The notes under the pieces were generated by a model. The model worked only from the letters and a program-made list of their open reading frames with translations, was not told the origin of the DNA and ran no database searches. A stretch of DNA of 64,000 nt from DATKWD01 sp963704815 (GTDB lineage: Bacteria > Actinomycetota > Acidimicrobiia > Acidimicrobiales > Salinilacustritrichaceae). Position 1 is the first letter of the stretch. Every line of letters starts with the position of its first letter. The stretch lies in assembly GCA_963704815.1 (NCBI GenBank), contig CAVPHU010000003.1, forward strand, positions 124,001-188,000. The letters run 5' to 3'. The position numbers were made by a program, and so were the translations under genes. Of this stretch, positions 63,698-64,000 are shown in pieces.

Positions 63698-64000
63698 GAG
63701 GACTCGAAGAGCTCGGGGATCCGGAGTTCGATGTCGAGTGCCTCGGTACGAACCCGGAGGTCGAGGTACAGCTCGATGCTCACCAGGGCCACGAACGGCG
63801 TCGTGATCAACGCGACCAGGGCGGTTCCGATGCCGAGCACGATCCACCCGACGTCGAACCCGATGAGCAGGGCGACCGCCGACGGCAGCAGTGACAGGGC
63901 ATTGGCGACCACGAGCTCGACGAAGAACGACATGAGGATGACGCCGAGCACCGGGCCGCGCCGACGAGACGTGAGGCGGTTCGAGCGTTTCATGGCCTGG
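63694..64000 (-). CDS. polytopic membrane protein, C-terminal part
   Basis: The visible 102 codons continue beyond base 64000; an internal ATG at 63991-63993 should not be taken as the start. Two helices (GPVLGVILMSFFVELVVANAL and IVLGIGTALVALITTPFVALV) are followed by IELYLDLRVRTEALDIELRI, the usual C-terminus of glycerophosphoryl-diester-phosphodiesterase-type membrane-domain proteins found upstream of DUF4129 genes. Without the N-terminal half this stays a family-level guess. Confidence 0.6.
   Translation of the reverse strand, partial: QAMKRSNRLTSRRRGPVLGVILMSFFVELVVANALSLLPSAVALLIGFDVGWIVLGIGTALVALITTPFVALVSIELYLDLRVRTEALDIELRIPELFESS

Overview
The window is high-GC, gene-dense DNA with heavy use of GTG starts, 1-14 base stop/start overlaps between co-directional genes, and a recurrent TANNNT hexamer 6-9 bases before start codons (the leaderless-mRNA signature common in Actinomycetota). 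Together with an IscS-MnmA-MetE-like-LigA block, an LCP ligase, a PASTA kinase, an FetAB pair and a MoxR/DUF58/DUF4129/DUF4350 block, this points to an actinomycete-type bacterium. Acidimicrobiia is my best guess, but this is inference from gene content, not a search.

Layout. 1-6763 (minus): nucleotide-sugar operon rmlA-rmlC-rmlB-rmlD-ugd-uxs followed by two GT4 glycosyltransferases. 6815-12880: LCP ligase, pabB-pabC, biotin ligase divergent from a biotin carboxylase/BCCP fusion. 12887-14439: a decaying patch with two genes that look internally deleted. 14420-22389: LpdA-type flavoprotein, SDR, methyltransferase-fetA-fetB, methylmalonyl-CoA mutase and MeaB. 22552-42950: an envelope island with a divergent polysaccharide locus (three minus-strand genes; plus-strand wzm-wzt-GT-C-methyltransferase-GT2) surrounded by five secreted repeat proteins. 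Four of these join a different N-terminal domain (CAP, lysozyme-like, subtilase, M23) to the same six- or seven-repeat DxDGDG...DDIFWY module; the fifth has a related DEPGIYR repeat. 42960-50829: hydrolase, ferredoxin, SCP2-like protein, MFS transporter, PASTA kinase, membrane-anchored gluzincin. 50842-57071: ligA, MetE-like, membrane protein, mnmA, iscS. 57115-64000: PhyH and RDD genes divergent from a SpoIIM-like gene, then the MoxR/DUF58/DUF4350/DUF4129 block.

How it fits together. dTDP-rhamnose and UDP-xylose made at the left end could feed the glycosyltransferases and the ABC exporter; the LCP ligase could attach polymer to the wall. The secreted proteins carry wall- or protein-directed heads on a common predicted beta-propeller, so I suggest, as a hypothesis, that the propellers dock them to the exported surface polymer or wall. 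This is the most interesting candidate system here.

Quality. Single-base frame breaks cluster at 1985-2760, 6190-6960, 9790, 12650, 35110 and 59190-61600 in otherwise conserved genes, often at short G/C runs; they look like consensus errors rather than pseudogenes. Coordinates of those genes span the reconstructed gene.
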